From Metaclostridioides mangenotii (GTDB lineage: Bacteria; Bacillota; Clostridia; Peptostreptococcales; Peptostreptococcaceae), in NCBI RefSeq assembly GCF_018917235.1, contig NZ_JAHLOF010000002.1, positions 62,001 to 126,000 of the forward strand: a stretch of 64,000 bases of DNA. The letters run 5' to 3'. Positions within the stretch are counted from its first letter, which is position 1. Each line of letters begins with the position of its first letter. Made by a program: the position numbers and the translations under genes. Shown here piece by piece: positions 35,902-45,574 of this stretch. Under the pieces are notes generated by a model. It saw only the letters and a list, made by a program, of their open reading frames with translations, was not told where the DNA came from and searched no databases.

Positions 35902-36840
35902 CTATCTAAACAATAAGCCTATTTTTGTGAATATATCTTTCCAGCACTTTACAAAACTATCTAAAGTATTTTCTTGTTTTGATGTTATTGCTGTTATTTC
36001 CTGGGGAATATTATCATCTAATGTATCTAAAATAGTTTTATATATCTCATTCTGTCCTTTCTCATTTGGATGGATATCGAAGTACGCCATATTAGTCATA
36101 ACTTCTCTGCTATTTGATTTAAATACATTGTAAACATCTGCTACTAAATACTTGTCTTCATAAGACTTTTGTTTAATAGATCTGTTAATCTGACTGATAT
36201 AGACATCTGCAACACTTGACATTGGTTTTAAAACTGCAGTTTCTGTAAAAGGGTTGTACAGAGTTTGTACCACTAATATAACATCTGGATTTTGACTTTT
36301 TATATGATTAATGATGATTGGAAAATCTCTATCAAATTCCCTGAGCCCATCCTTTAATTTTCCAGTTATTTTTGGGGATTTCAGCCCGTCAGATGTAAGT
36401 AAATCTAAAAGGGGTTCCGGATTATCTCTGATAGCTTTTTCTACTTCATAAGAAGATGCATTATAAGCTAATCCTAATGACTCTTTAATTGAATAAACCA
36501 AAGGTTGTAGTAAGTTATTTCCTCCAATTGATAGTGTTATGACTTCTGCACTTCTAATATAGCTATTGATATCATTATCATTGGATCTGAATATTCCAAC
36601 TAAATCGCTAGTATCTATTCCGTTGACAGCTAAGTTGATTGATTTTTTGTTTATACTTCTCGCTAGTTTATTTGAAAATTTTTGCTTTTCTTTATCTTTA
36701 AGTCCTAAACCCGTCGAAATCGAATCTCCCAAAACCACATACTCGAATTTACTTTGTTCAGCGTATACACTCACACTAATTGCGATAGTTAAAAAAGACA
36801 GCATAAATGCGGTCATAATTCGTTTCAATAAGCTAATCAA
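35902..36840 (-). CDS. Secreted SGNH/GDSL hydrolase
   Basis: The 312-residue protein has a signal peptide (about 1-27, ending VYA). It is an SGNH esterase: block I 'VLGDSISTG' (Ser nucleophile about 40), block III 'SIGGNNLL' and block V 'YFDIHPNEKGQ' with catalytic Asp and His. Substrates may be lipids or acetylated wall polymers. A TTG start at 36840 follows GAGGAG by 5 nt and gives a good signal peptide. It is a single gene, convergent with agrD. Confidence 0.88.
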   Translation of the reverse strand: MISLLKRIMTAFMLSFLTIAISVSVYAEQSKFEYVVLGDSISTGLGLKDKEKQKFSNKLARSINKKSINLAVNGIDTSDLVGIFRSNDNDINSYIRSAEVITLSIGGNNLLQPLVYSIKESLGLAYNASSYEVEKAIRDNPEPLLDLLTSDGLKSPKITGKLKDGLREFDRDFPIIINHIKSQNPDVILVVQTLYNPFTETAVLKPMSSVADVYISQINRSIKQKSYEDKYLVADVYNVFKSNSREVMTNMAYFDIHPNEKGQNEIYKTILDTLDDNIPQEITAITSKQENTLDSFVKCWKDIFTKIGLLFR

Positions 36841-37071
36841 ATTAACTCCTCTCTTCTTAATAAAATCTTATAGTAAATCTATTAATGTGTTAATTATTTG
36901 AAACATCGTTATAAAACTATATGTAAATATTTAAATATATATTAGTATTATAGATAAATATAAAAATTAAATTACTTTTATAATTTTTCATTAAAATATG
37001 ATAGATTAAGATGATTAGATTCGTATTAATAGACAAATACATAAATAAGCTTATTTGAAATGGAGGTAAAA

Positions 37072-37629
37072 ATGAAGATAGATGAAAACAATTTTATTTC
37101 AGAACTTAGAAATAAAAATGAAAAGGCCTTATATTTTGTTATCGATAACTACGGTTGGATAATAAAATCAACTGTAAAAAAATCTCTTTATAATCTTATA
37201 GGTCATCAAGAGGAATGTATAAACGATGTCTTACTCGCTGTTTGGGATAATATAGATTCATTTGATGAAGAAAAAAATTCTTTTAAAAATTGGTTAGCAG
37301 CTATATCAAAATATAAAGCTATAGACTATCAGAGGAAGTATCTAAAAAACTTAAAAGATGAAAACATTGAAAATACAGAGATTGCTTCAACAGATAATCT
37401 ACTTGAAAAAGTATTAGAAAAAGAAGTTCAGAAAAGTCTTGAAAAATTACTTACACCTCTTAAACCTGAGGATAAACAAATTTTCCTAATGGTGTACCTT
37501 GAAGAAAAGGATTTAGACGAAGTAAGCAAAGAATTAGGACTTACCAAAAGCGTCATATACAATAGATTATCAAGAGGTAGAAAAAAGTTGAAAACTACAA
37601 TTAATAATCTTGAAACTAGGAGGATATAA
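37072..37629 (+). CDS. ECF-like sigma factor, second pair
   Basis: The 185-residue sigma factor has region 2 (HQEECINDVLLAVWDNIDSF, then FKNWLAAISKYKAIDYQRK) and region 4 (YLEEKDLDEVSKELGLTKSVIYNRLSRGRKKLK). The start is ATG 37072 after GGAGGT; the ATG at 37060 overlaps that site. The next gene, 1 bp away, encodes its likely anti-sigma partner. The layout is that of the CsfT/CsfU-type pairs in C. difficile; which one cannot be told. Confidence 0.88.
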   Translation: MKIDENNFISELRNKNEKALYFVIDNYGWIIKSTVKKSLYNLIGHQEECINDVLLAVWDNIDSFDEEKNSFKNWLAAISKYKAIDYQRKYLKNLKDENIENTEIASTDNLLEKVLEKEVQKSLEKLLTPLKPEDKQIFLMVYLEEKDLDEVSKELGLTKSVIYNRLSRGRKKLKTTINNLETRRI

Positions 37630-37630
37630 A

Positions 37631-38689
37631 ATGAATAACGATATAAATAAAGATATACTTTGTCTGCTTAATGAAACTCAAATTGATTTAGATAAATTAG
37701 ATAAAAATGATTTTACTGATATAGAATCAAAGAAAATAAAAAAGAATTTTAGAAAATCTATAAAGAAAAGGGATAAGCATTACAACCTTAAGAAATTTGT
37801 AATTGCTGCCTCAGTAGTTGTCTTATCAATGTCCTTTTTGAGTAGCAGTATAGGTGGGCAAATATGGGCTAATATAGCTATCGTAACTAAAGACATGGCA
37901 TCTATTCTGGGTATAAACAACGATATTGATAAATACAGCACTATTGTAAATAAAGAAATTACTAAACATGGAATTACTGTAAAATTAAATGAAGTTATTT
38001 TAGATGACGATGAATTAATAGTATCTTCTAGTTTTGTATCGGATAAAAAAGTTAAAGATTACCTTATCTCTAATGAATCTATATACGTAAATGGAAAATC
38101 TATTTCCAGTGGTGCACGAGGTGGCGGTATTGATATTGATGAGTACACTAGACAGTATGTAATGAAAAACGACTTATCAACACCTATTTCAAAATCAGAT
38201 GACATTGATTTTAAGATCGTGTTTGATAATATTGAAAGAGATGGAAAAAGCATTCCAGGTAATTGGACGTTTGAATTTAAAGCAAACGGTAGTGAACTAG
38301 CAAAGACTACACAAAAAATGAATTTAAAACAAGAAATAAATATAAATAAAAACGAAAAATTGACATTAGAAAAATACAAAAGAAATGATCTGGGTGATAA
38401 AATATACTTCTCTTACAATCACTCAAGAGGTACTTTATATGATATTAAACTAACAGGAAAAGACGATCTAGGAAATAAAGTTGAATTTTACTTAGCTAGT
38501 AGCGATAAAGATGGAGGTTTCTTTGAAAATGAAAATATAGAATCAGTTATAGATGAAACAGCAACAAAACTAACTCTAACTCCGTACGCTGTAAAGATGC
38601 CAGAAAAAAGTGGAAAAATGCCTAATGACTTTAAAAAAGTTGGAGAGCCATTTACTATAGACTTAACAAAATTATCGACAAGTAAATAA
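37631..38689 (+). CDS. Anti-sigma factor, DUF4179 family
   Basis: The 352 residues have a cytoplasmic N-terminus of about 55, a membrane helix (about 58-77, KFVIAASVVVLSMSFLSSSI) and a DUF4179 extracytoplasmic domain ('IVNKEITKHGITVKLNEVILDDDELIVS' in parts). A second beta-rich domain near the end resembles DUF5643. It should retain the sigma factor encoded 1 bp upstream. The ATG at 37631 follows AGGAGG located inside the sigma gene, so translation is coupled. Confidence 0.85.
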   Translation: MNNDINKDILCLLNETQIDLDKLDKNDFTDIESKKIKKNFRKSIKKRDKHYNLKKFVIAASVVVLSMSFLSSSIGGQIWANIAIVTKDMASILGINNDIDKYSTIVNKEITKHGITVKLNEVILDDDELIVSSSFVSDKKVKDYLISNESIYVNGKSISSGARGGGIDIDEYTRQYVMKNDLSTPISKSDDIDFKIVFDNIERDGKSIPGNWTFEFKANGSELAKTTQKMNLKQEININKNEKLTLEKYKRNDLGDKIYFSYNHSRGTLYDIKLTGKDDLGNKVEFYLASSDKDGGFFENENIESVIDETATKLTLTPYAVKMPEKSGKMPNDFKKVGEPFTIDLTKLSTSK

Positions 38690-38708
38690 TATATAAAGAA
38701 AAATAAAA

Positions 38709-38755
38709 AAGGTCAAGGAGCTTTTTATAAATTAAATTTCATGCACCTTGACCTT
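38709..38755. terminator. Bidirectional terminator
   Basis: The stem AAGGTCAAGG with CCTTGACCTT lies between the convergent anti-sigma and ABC transporter genes, with T-rich sequence on the + strand and A-rich (T on minus) on the other. Confidence 0.85.
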
Positions 38756-38764
38756 ATTTTATTG

Positions 38765-40573
38765 CTATTTTTTATCTAACTTGGCTTTGTTATCTTTATT
38801 GGCAAACTGACTATTGTATAGATTCTCATAGAATCCACCTTTAGCCATTAACTCATCATGAGTTCCCTGTTCAATTATGGTTCCTTGATTCATAACTAAA
38901 ATCAAATCAGCATTTCTTATAGTAGATAGTCTATGGGCTATTACGAAACTTGTTCTGTCCTTCATAATGTTTTTCATAGCTTCTTGAAGCATAAGTTCTA
39001 GTCTTGTATCTACTGAACTTGTAGCCTCATCTAATATAAGTATTGATGGATTTGATAAAAACGCTCTTGCTATAGTTAAAAGCTGCTTCTCACCTATTGA
39101 GATATTTGAAGCCTCTTCATTAATTTTCATATTGTAGCCGTCTGGAAGAGTTTTTATAAAGTGATGTACGTTTGCTCTTTTTGCGGCTTCAACTATTTCT
39201 TCTTTAGTCGCACCAAATCTACCATATTCAATGTTTTCATAAATTGATCCACTAAATAACCAAGTATCCTGAAGAACCATTCCAAATAGCGATCTCAGGT
39301 CTTCTCTGGCCATATCTCTTATGTCTATACCATCGATCTTAATTGCTCCACCTTTTACATCGTAGAATCTCATTAGTAAATTTATAAGCGTTGTTTTTCC
39401 AGCTCCAGTAGGTCCAACGATTGCTACCATTTGACCGCTTTTTACTTCGGCATTTAGATCATCTATAAGTATATTGTCGTCTTCATAACCAAATTTAACA
39501 TGTTCAAAACTTACATTTCCTTCTAATTTAGATATATCTACTTTAGTCTCTGCATCTTCGACCATTTCTTCTTCATCAAGTATTTCAATAACTCTCTGGA
39601 TAGCTGAATATGCAGATTGAATTACTGTTGATAACTGAGTTACCTGAGACAGAGGTTGATTTATTTGCCAAATATAACGTATAAAAGCTTGTAAGTTACC
39701 TACAGTAATACTTCCTGCAATAACATTCAATGCTCCTACAAACGAAACCGCGACTATCCCAAAGTAAGTAAGTAAAGAAATTAGTGGATTCATCAAACTA
39801 GATATAAACTGAGCTTTAAATCCATAATTACGTAGATTATTATTCGCTTCTTTAAACTCAGCTATTGCATCTTGCTCTTTTCCGTATAATTTTATTTCAT
39901 TAAAACCAGTGTACATCTCTTGTACTTTTCCATTTAAGACGCCAAGTGCGTCTTGTTGAGCATTGAACTGGCTTTGTGATTTTTTAACTATAAATCTTGA
40001 TATAACATAACTTAGAGGAATTATTAGCATTGTAAAAAGCGCCATCTTAACGTTAATAGTAAACATCATACCTATTGCCAATGAAAAGACTAGTATTCCA
40101 TTAATTATCTGTATAAAACTCTGTTGAAAAGCATTAGATATTGTATCAATATCATTTGATACGCGGCTTAGTACGTCTCCAAGACTGTTTTTATCAAAAT
40201 AACTTATTGGAAGCCTTCTTATTTTATTTTCAACTGCTGTTCTTAGGTCTCTTATACTATTCTGTATAGCATTAGCAAGTAGACAACCTGCACTGTAAGT
40301 TAGTATCGCTTTCGCTAGATAAATTACAGCTAATATTCCCATAATTTTTAGTATATAATCAAAATTAACTGAAGCCCCTTCTACCCCCTTGTAGATATCT
40401 ACTACATCTTTTGCTAATTGAGTAGTTATCATACCTTCGATTCTAGGGTCTATTGAGTTTAAAATCGCCGAAGTAATTACGAAAAGTATCGCAACTAAAA
40501 ATGAAATTCTATAGGGTTTTATGAAAGGAGACATTTTTTTATAAGTTGATCCAAAATTTTTAGATTTTTTCAT
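38765..40573 (-). CDS. Heterodimeric ABC multidrug exporter, subunit B
   Basis: The 602-residue type IV ABC half-transporter has six membrane helices (about 20-310) and an ATPase domain: Walker A VGPTGAGKTT (about 393), signature 'NISIGEKQLL', Walker B 'LILDEATSSVD', H loop 'AHRLS'. The signature motif is altered (SIGEK for SGGQ), while the partner has the standard form; such asymmetry is common in LmrCD/BmrCD-type pairs. It overlaps the partner stop by one base (TAATG). Substrates are probably hydrophobic drugs or peptides. Confidence 0.92.
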   Translation of the reverse strand: MKKSKNFGSTYKKMSPFIKPYRISFLVAILFVITSAILNSIDPRIEGMITTQLAKDVVDIYKGVEGASVNFDYILKIMGILAVIYLAKAILTYSAGCLLANAIQNSIRDLRTAVENKIRRLPISYFDKNSLGDVLSRVSNDIDTISNAFQQSFIQIINGILVFSLAIGMMFTINVKMALFTMLIIPLSYVISRFIVKKSQSQFNAQQDALGVLNGKVQEMYTGFNEIKLYGKEQDAIAEFKEANNNLRNYGFKAQFISSLMNPLISLLTYFGIVAVSFVGALNVIAGSITVGNLQAFIRYIWQINQPLSQVTQLSTVIQSAYSAIQRVIEILDEEEMVEDAETKVDISKLEGNVSFEHVKFGYEDDNILIDDLNAEVKSGQMVAIVGPTGAGKTTLINLLMRFYDVKGGAIKIDGIDIRDMAREDLRSLFGMVLQDTWLFSGSIYENIEYGRFGATKEEIVEAAKRANVHHFIKTLPDGYNMKINEEASNISIGEKQLLTIARAFLSNPSILILDEATSSVDTRLELMLQEAMKNIMKDRTSFVIAHRLSTIRNADLILVMNQGTIIEQGTHDELMAKGGFYENLYNSQFANKDNKAKLDKK

Positions 40574-42300
40574 TAACCCAATTCCTCCTTTTTAAGTTGT
40601 GATGTAGCTATTTCGTAGTATACTTTTGAATTTTTAAGAAGTTCTTTATGTGTTCCAATAGATACTACTTCTCCTTCATCTAAAACTATTATTTTATCTG
40701 CATCCATTATAGAACTTATTCTCTGAGCTACTATAAGTACTGCAGAATCTTTTGTTTCTTCTTTTAATCTGGCTCTAAGTTCAGAATCCGTTTTAAAGTC
40801 TAGAGCCGAAAAACTATCGTCAAATACATATATTTCTGCGTCTCTAACTAATGCTCTAGCAATGGAAAGTCTCTGTTTTTGACCTCCAGATACGTTTGCT
40901 CCACCTTCACTAAGTTCTTCATCAAACTTTTTAGGTTTACGTTTTATAAAATCATAAGCTTGAGCTACTTTAGCTGAGTACTTGATTTCATCTTCGTTTG
41001 CATTTTTCTTACCAAATCTAATATTATTCTTTATGCTTCCTGAGAAAAGTAAAGCTTTTTGAGGTATAAATCCTATTTTTGATCTTAGTGCTTTTAAATC
41101 ATAATCTCTTACATCTACACCATCTACTTTTATACTTCCAGCTGTAACATCATAAAATCTTGGTATCAAGTTTATCAGTGAACTCTTTCCACTACCTGTG
41201 CTCCCGATAAATGCCACAGTCTCTCCAGCCTTTGCTGTAAATGATACATTCTTAAGTACATCTGCTTCCCCATCTGGATATGCGAATGTAACATTTTTAA
41301 ATTCTATTTGTCCTCTAATTTCTGTCTCTTTCACTCCATTTTCAGGATTTTTTATAATCGGATCTTCATTGAGTAGGTCTTGTATTCTGCTAGCTGACAC
41401 TGCAGCCCTTGGATACATTATAAATACCATAGAGAACAACATAATTGAGAACATTGCATGGAATAAATACTCTAAAAACGCTACTAACTGACCAACTTGT
41501 AACGTGCCATTGTTTATTTTACCACTGGATACCCAAAATACTGCAAGTGTGGCTATGTTTAGTATCAAGAAAAATATCGGTTGCGTGATAGCCATTAATC
41601 TAAACAACTTTTTAGAAACCTTAGCATAAAACTCATTGGTCTCCCCGAACCTTTCAGTCTCGTATTTGTCTTTTCTAAAAGCTCTAATTACTCTTATTCC
41701 TGTTAAGTTTTCTCTTAATATTCTATTTAATTTATCTAGACTTTTTTGTTGTGTATCAGATATCTTGTGAGAAATTTTAGCTATTATGAAAACTCCAAAG
41801 AATATAAAAGGTATTGTTGCCATTATTATTAATGATAGCTGAGCACTAGTTATAAATGTCATGATGACACTTATCAAAAATACTATTGGTGTAAGAAATG
41901 CCATTCTGAGTAGAATATTGACAAAGTTTTGAAGTTGATATACATCGTTTGTAGTTCTTACTATCATCGATGAAACTCCAAATTTGTTGTACTCAGTATG
42001 GGAAAACTCTTGTGATTTCTCAAAAATTCTATTTCTTATGTCTCTAGCAACGCCTGTAGATACTTTCGATGAACAGTAACCTAAAAGCATGCTTCCAAAT
42101 CCACCGATTATAGATATAAATATCATTACTAATATCATCTTCTTTATATAAGGAATATCTCCATTAGTTATACCATCGTCTATGATTTTAGCAAGCACTG
42201 TAGGAATTCCAAGTTCAACAAGTGCGAAACTAAATACACCAACGAAGTTTAATGCTATCAAAAGTTTATAGTTCTTGAGATATTTTAATATTAACTTCAT
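40573..42300 (-). CDS. Heterodimeric ABC multidrug exporter, subunit A
   Basis: The 575-residue half-transporter has six membrane helices and an ATPase domain: Walker A IGSTGSGKSS (about 365), signature 'NVSGGQKQRLSIARAL', Walker B 'IYVFDDSFSALD' with Asp in place of the catalytic Glu, and 'AQRISS' in place of His. This marks the degenerate-site subunit of a heterodimer. It is the first gene of the pair; the second starts in its stop codon. No leader peptide was recognised in the 120-bp upstream gap. Confidence 0.92.
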   Translation of the reverse strand: MKLILKYLKNYKLLIALNFVGVFSFALVELGIPTVLAKIIDDGITNGDIPYIKKMILVMIFISIIGGFGSMLLGYCSSKVSTGVARDIRNRIFEKSQEFSHTEYNKFGVSSMIVRTTNDVYQLQNFVNILLRMAFLTPIVFLISVIMTFITSAQLSLIIMATIPFIFFGVFIIAKISHKISDTQQKSLDKLNRILRENLTGIRVIRAFRKDKYETERFGETNEFYAKVSKKLFRLMAITQPIFFLILNIATLAVFWVSSGKINNGTLQVGQLVAFLEYLFHAMFSIMLFSMVFIMYPRAAVSASRIQDLLNEDPIIKNPENGVKETEIRGQIEFKNVTFAYPDGEADVLKNVSFTAKAGETVAFIGSTGSGKSSLINLIPRFYDVTAGSIKVDGVDVRDYDLKALRSKIGFIPQKALLFSGSIKNNIRFGKKNANEDEIKYSAKVAQAYDFIKRKPKKFDEELSEGGANVSGGQKQRLSIARALVRDAEIYVFDDSFSALDFKTDSELRARLKEETKDSAVLIVAQRISSIMDADKIIVLDEGEVVSIGTHKELLKNSKVYYEIATSQLKKEELG

Positions 42301-42423
42301 CTGACATCTCCTCTCTCTAATTTAATTATTTCACTTAAACTTCTTATATATGTACTTAAGTTATGCGTATTTCTTTAAATAATCCTCTTAAAAACTATGT
42401 TTAATTAGCTCTGAAATAGTTAC

Positions 42424-42462
42424 AAAAAAAGAGATAGGGTCTACCCGCCCCCTAATCTCTTT
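42424..42462 (-). terminator. Terminator of the CcdA-TlpA gene
   Basis: The stem AAAGAGATTAGGG with CCCTATCTCTTT is followed by TTTT on the minus strand. It lies 65 bp after the stop. Confidence 0.85.
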
Positions 42463-42527
42463 AATAACTTCAAGTCATAATTTGTCTAATCTTATAAATT
42501 CTACCATATAGAAAAAACAAAGTCAAT

Positions 42528-43826
42528 TTATAACTTCTTGCCTTCCAAAGTTTGTTTTATAATCTGTTTCATTATATCTTTACTAAGAGCCCCGACTGTA
42601 TATCCATATATTTTACCGTCTTTATCAATCATAAAAGTTGTAGGATACGAATTAATATTATAGTCAGTAAATATCTCTCCTGTTTTATCTATGACTGTAG
42701 GGAAAGTGTAATTGTTTTCGTCTAAATAGTCTTTTATATCTTGCTCAGTTTGATCGTGAGTACCTGTTACCCCCAAAATTACTACCTCATCTTTATTTAA
42801 ATTATATTCCTTATATAACTCTTCAATATGAGGCATCTCTTCTTTGCAAGGTGGACACCACGTTGCCCAGAAATTTAAAAATACTACTTTACCTTTGTAT
42901 TCTGATAGTTTATGCTCTTTTCCATTTTGATCTAATAATGTAAAATCAAACGCTGGCAATTCTCCAGGTTTGGCTTGTTCACTGTTTGAATCTGAAACAT
43001 CATCATCTTTTGAACTACCTTTATCTTCATCATTGTCTTTACTTTCTTTAGCATTATTTTTATCTGATTTTTGAGATATACTTTGATTGCTGTCATTTGT
43101 ATTTAAGTATCCTGTCAATGAATTAATCCAGCCAGTATATGTCATAATTCCCATTGCAATTAGTATTACTCCACCAACCTTTATAGTGTACTTCACTATG
43201 TGTTTTTTTCTATCTATAAACTGAAGTGCTTGAGTAGTAAATACACCTAGCAGTAAAAACGGGATTATAAAACCAATTGTATAAACTAATACAAGCACAT
43301 TTCCAGCAATCGCACTTTTAGCACTTGATGCAAGTATAAGTACAGAAGACAGTGCTGGACCTACACAAGGCGTCCACGCAAAGCTAAACGTAAATCCCAT
43401 TACAAATGCTACTATTGGATTCATCTTATTTAAATTTTGGTTTATATTTATCTTTAAATTTCTGTTTAAAAAATTAAAATTTAGAAACCCAATTTGAATT
43501 AATCCTAAAACTATAATAATAATCCCACCGATTTTACTAAATACAAGTTTATTGTCACTAAAAAACCTTCCTAGTGCAGAAAATGATAATCCTAAGATAA
43601 AAAATGAAGCAGATATTCCAAGCACAAAGAATAATGTGTGGAATAATACCTTGCTTCTTTCGTATGTAATATTTCCATTAAGATCTACTTTTTTTGCATT
43701 ACCTGCTAAATAGCTCATATATATAGGTATAAGAGGAATCACACAAGGTGAAAAAAATGATATTATACCTTCTATAAATACAAGAAAGAAATTTATATGC
43801 CCAATTGAAAGAATATTTTCAAACAT
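42528..43826 (-). CDS. CcdA-TlpA fusion thiol-disulfide reductase
   Basis: The 432-residue protein has an N-terminal CcdA/DsbD-like membrane domain (about 1-215; 'SFFSPCVIPLIPIYMSYLAG' and 'GFTFSFAWTPCVGPALSSVL' each with one redox Cys). A Ser/Asp/Lys-rich linker (about 230-275) and a C-terminal TlpA-type thioredoxin domain follow, with WCPPC (about 319-323). Electrons would pass from cytoplasmic thioredoxin through the membrane Cys pair to the external thioredoxin domain. In an organism without visible cytochromes it may serve peptide methionine sulfoxide reductase or peroxide defence. AGGAGG precedes the ATG. Confidence 0.9.
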   Translation of the reverse strand: MFENILSIGHINFFLVFIEGIISFFSPCVIPLIPIYMSYLAGNAKKVDLNGNITYERSKVLFHTLFFVLGISASFFILGLSFSALGRFFSDNKLVFSKIGGIIIIVLGLIQIGFLNFNFLNRNLKININQNLNKMNPIVAFVMGFTFSFAWTPCVGPALSSVLILASSAKSAIAGNVLVLVYTIGFIIPFLLLGVFTTQALQFIDRKKHIVKYTIKVGGVILIAMGIMTYTGWINSLTGYLNTNDSNQSISQKSDKNNAKESKDNDEDKGSSKDDDVSDSNSEQAKPGELPAFDFTLLDQNGKEHKLSEYKGKVVFLNFWATWCPPCKEEMPHIEELYKEYNLNKDEVVILGVTGTHDQTEQDIKDYLDENNYTFPTVIDKTGEIFTDYNINSYPTTFMIDKDGKIYGYTVGALSKDIMKQIIKQTLEGKKL

Positions 43827-44054
43827 CTACTACCTCCTAAAAATAAGTTATATCAATAATATCTTTTAAATATATACCCATAAATTTATTTGTTAATTGC
43901 ATAATTGTAAATTTTCACTATTGATATACTCTTAACATACACTTATAATTATATTATAGGTTTTATTAAATATAAGCAATAAGTCTAATAAATTTAACTT
44001 TTTATGCACAAAATAAACCTGAAATTTAATAAGGTTGGGAGGTATGATAGAAAT

Positions 44055-45470
44055 ATGATCAATGTGATGATTATTTGTTCTATTATTTTACTATTATGTA
44101 TAGCCTCGAGCAAACTGCTCTACAGATTTGGTATACCGACACTTGCGATATTTATAATTCTCGGAATGCTATTTGGCTCTGATGGTATTGTCGGTATATA
44201 TTTTAGTGATTATGAATTATCAAGGCAGATTTGCTCTTTCGGCTTAATATTTATAATGTTTTACGGTGGTTTTGGTACCAATTGGAAAGCAGGAAAACCT
44301 GTATTTATTCCATCTGTACTCATGTCGACACTCGGAGTTATAATTACCGCGTCACTTACCGGTTTATTCTGTTTCTTCGTTTTAAAAACTTCACTTCTTG
44401 AGGGATTATTGATCGGTTCAGTCGTTGCATCTACAGATGCAGCATCAGTATTCGCGATTTTGCGTTCTAGAAAATTAAATCTAAAAGATGGTTTAGGATC
44501 TCTACTTGAGATCGAAAGTGGTAGTAATGACCCAATTTCATATATGTTAACTGTTATTATAGTTTCTCTTTTTATGGGAAATGGAGAATCTACAGTTTTA
44601 ACAATGTTGTTTTCTCAGATAGTATTTGGCCTATTGATCGGTTTTGTACTCGCTAAAATTACAGTTGTTGTACTTCAAAAAATAAATCTCGAAATCGACG
44701 GACTTTATCCTATCCTTGTAACTGCAATAGTTATACTTGGTTATGCATTAAGTGAAACAGTCGGCGGTAATGGGTATATCTGTGTTTATTTAATAGGTAT
44801 AATCGTTGGAAACAGTAGTATAATGCACAAACGAAGTCTTTTTCATTTCTTTGATGGAATTTCATGGATTATGCAGATAATGCTGTTCTTTACATTAGGA
44901 TTATTATCTTTCCCATCTGAAATACCTAAAATCATTGTTCCTGCTGTTGTTGTGTCTTTATTTATGATCTTTGTAGCAAGACCTATTGCGACGTTCTCAA
45001 TACTTAGCTGGTTTAAGTTCCCGATTAAACATCAGTTATTTGTATCCTGGGTTGGCCTTAGAGGTGCAGCTTCAGTTGTTTTTGCAATATATGCTGTATC
45101 TTTTAATCTAAATATAAGTCAGGATATATTCCATATAGTATTTTTCGTAGCACTTTTCTCAGTATTAGTCCAGGGTACACTGATACCTACTTTTGCTAGA
45201 AAACTGGACTTAGTAGATGACAATGAATCTATTTTCAAGACATTTACTGACTACGAAGAAGAATCTTTAACCCACCTAATGGAAGTTGAAATTACAAAGA
45301 GTAGCCCTTGGGTCAACAAGACTTTGTCTGAGGCTAATATTCCTCAGAGTATTCTCGTTGTAATGATCAAACGTAACAATAAAGCTATCGTTCCTAAAGG
45401 TTCTACCAAGATAAAACTCGGAGATGTTTTGGTTTTAAATGGTATAGATTTTGATAAAATACCGGTATAA
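44055..45470 (+). CDS. NhaP2-type cation/proton antiporter with TrkA-C domain
   Basis: The 471-residue protein has about 12 membrane helices of the CPA1 family, with 'STDAASVFAIL' and 'EIESGSNDPISYML' as the ion-binding region (the Asp of ND). 'SWVGLRGAASVVFAI' is the later conserved block. A cytoplasmic TrkA-C-like domain ends it (KTLSEANIPQSILVVMI). It probably exchanges K+ (or Na+) for H+ and may be gated by a nucleotide such as c-di-AMP. The start is the ATG at 44055, 12 nt after GGGAGG; the frame to 44004 lacks its own site. Confidence 0.87.
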   Translation: MINVMIICSIILLLCIASSKLLYRFGIPTLAIFIILGMLFGSDGIVGIYFSDYELSRQICSFGLIFIMFYGGFGTNWKAGKPVFIPSVLMSTLGVIITASLTGLFCFFVLKTSLLEGLLIGSVVASTDAASVFAILRSRKLNLKDGLGSLLEIESGSNDPISYMLTVIIVSLFMGNGESTVLTMLFSQIVFGLLIGFVLAKITVVVLQKINLEIDGLYPILVTAIVILGYALSETVGGNGYICVYLIGIIVGNSSIMHKRSLFHFFDGISWIMQIMLFFTLGLLSFPSEIPKIIVPAVVVSLFMIFVARPIATFSILSWFKFPIKHQLFVSWVGLRGAASVVFAIYAVSFNLNISQDIFHIVFFVALFSVLVQGTLIPTFARKLDLVDDNESIFKTFTDYEEESLTHLMEVEITKSSPWVNKTLSEANIPQSILVVMIKRNNKAIVPKGSTKIKLGDVLVLNGIDFDKIPV

Positions 45471-45493
45471 ATTGTAAAACTTAAACGTAATAA

Positions 45494-45554
45494 GAGGGAT
45501 GCAGTGATAATTATCCATTCATAACTTAACTGGTTAATAATTACTACATCCCTC
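45494..45554. terminator. Bidirectional terminator between antiporter and CDF genes
   Basis: The stem GAGGGATGCAGTGATAATTA with TAATAATTACTACATCCCTC (minor mismatches) is flanked by A and T runs. The two genes converge here. Confidence 0.82.
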
Positions 45555-45574
45555 ATTTTAATTGTAAATTAAAT

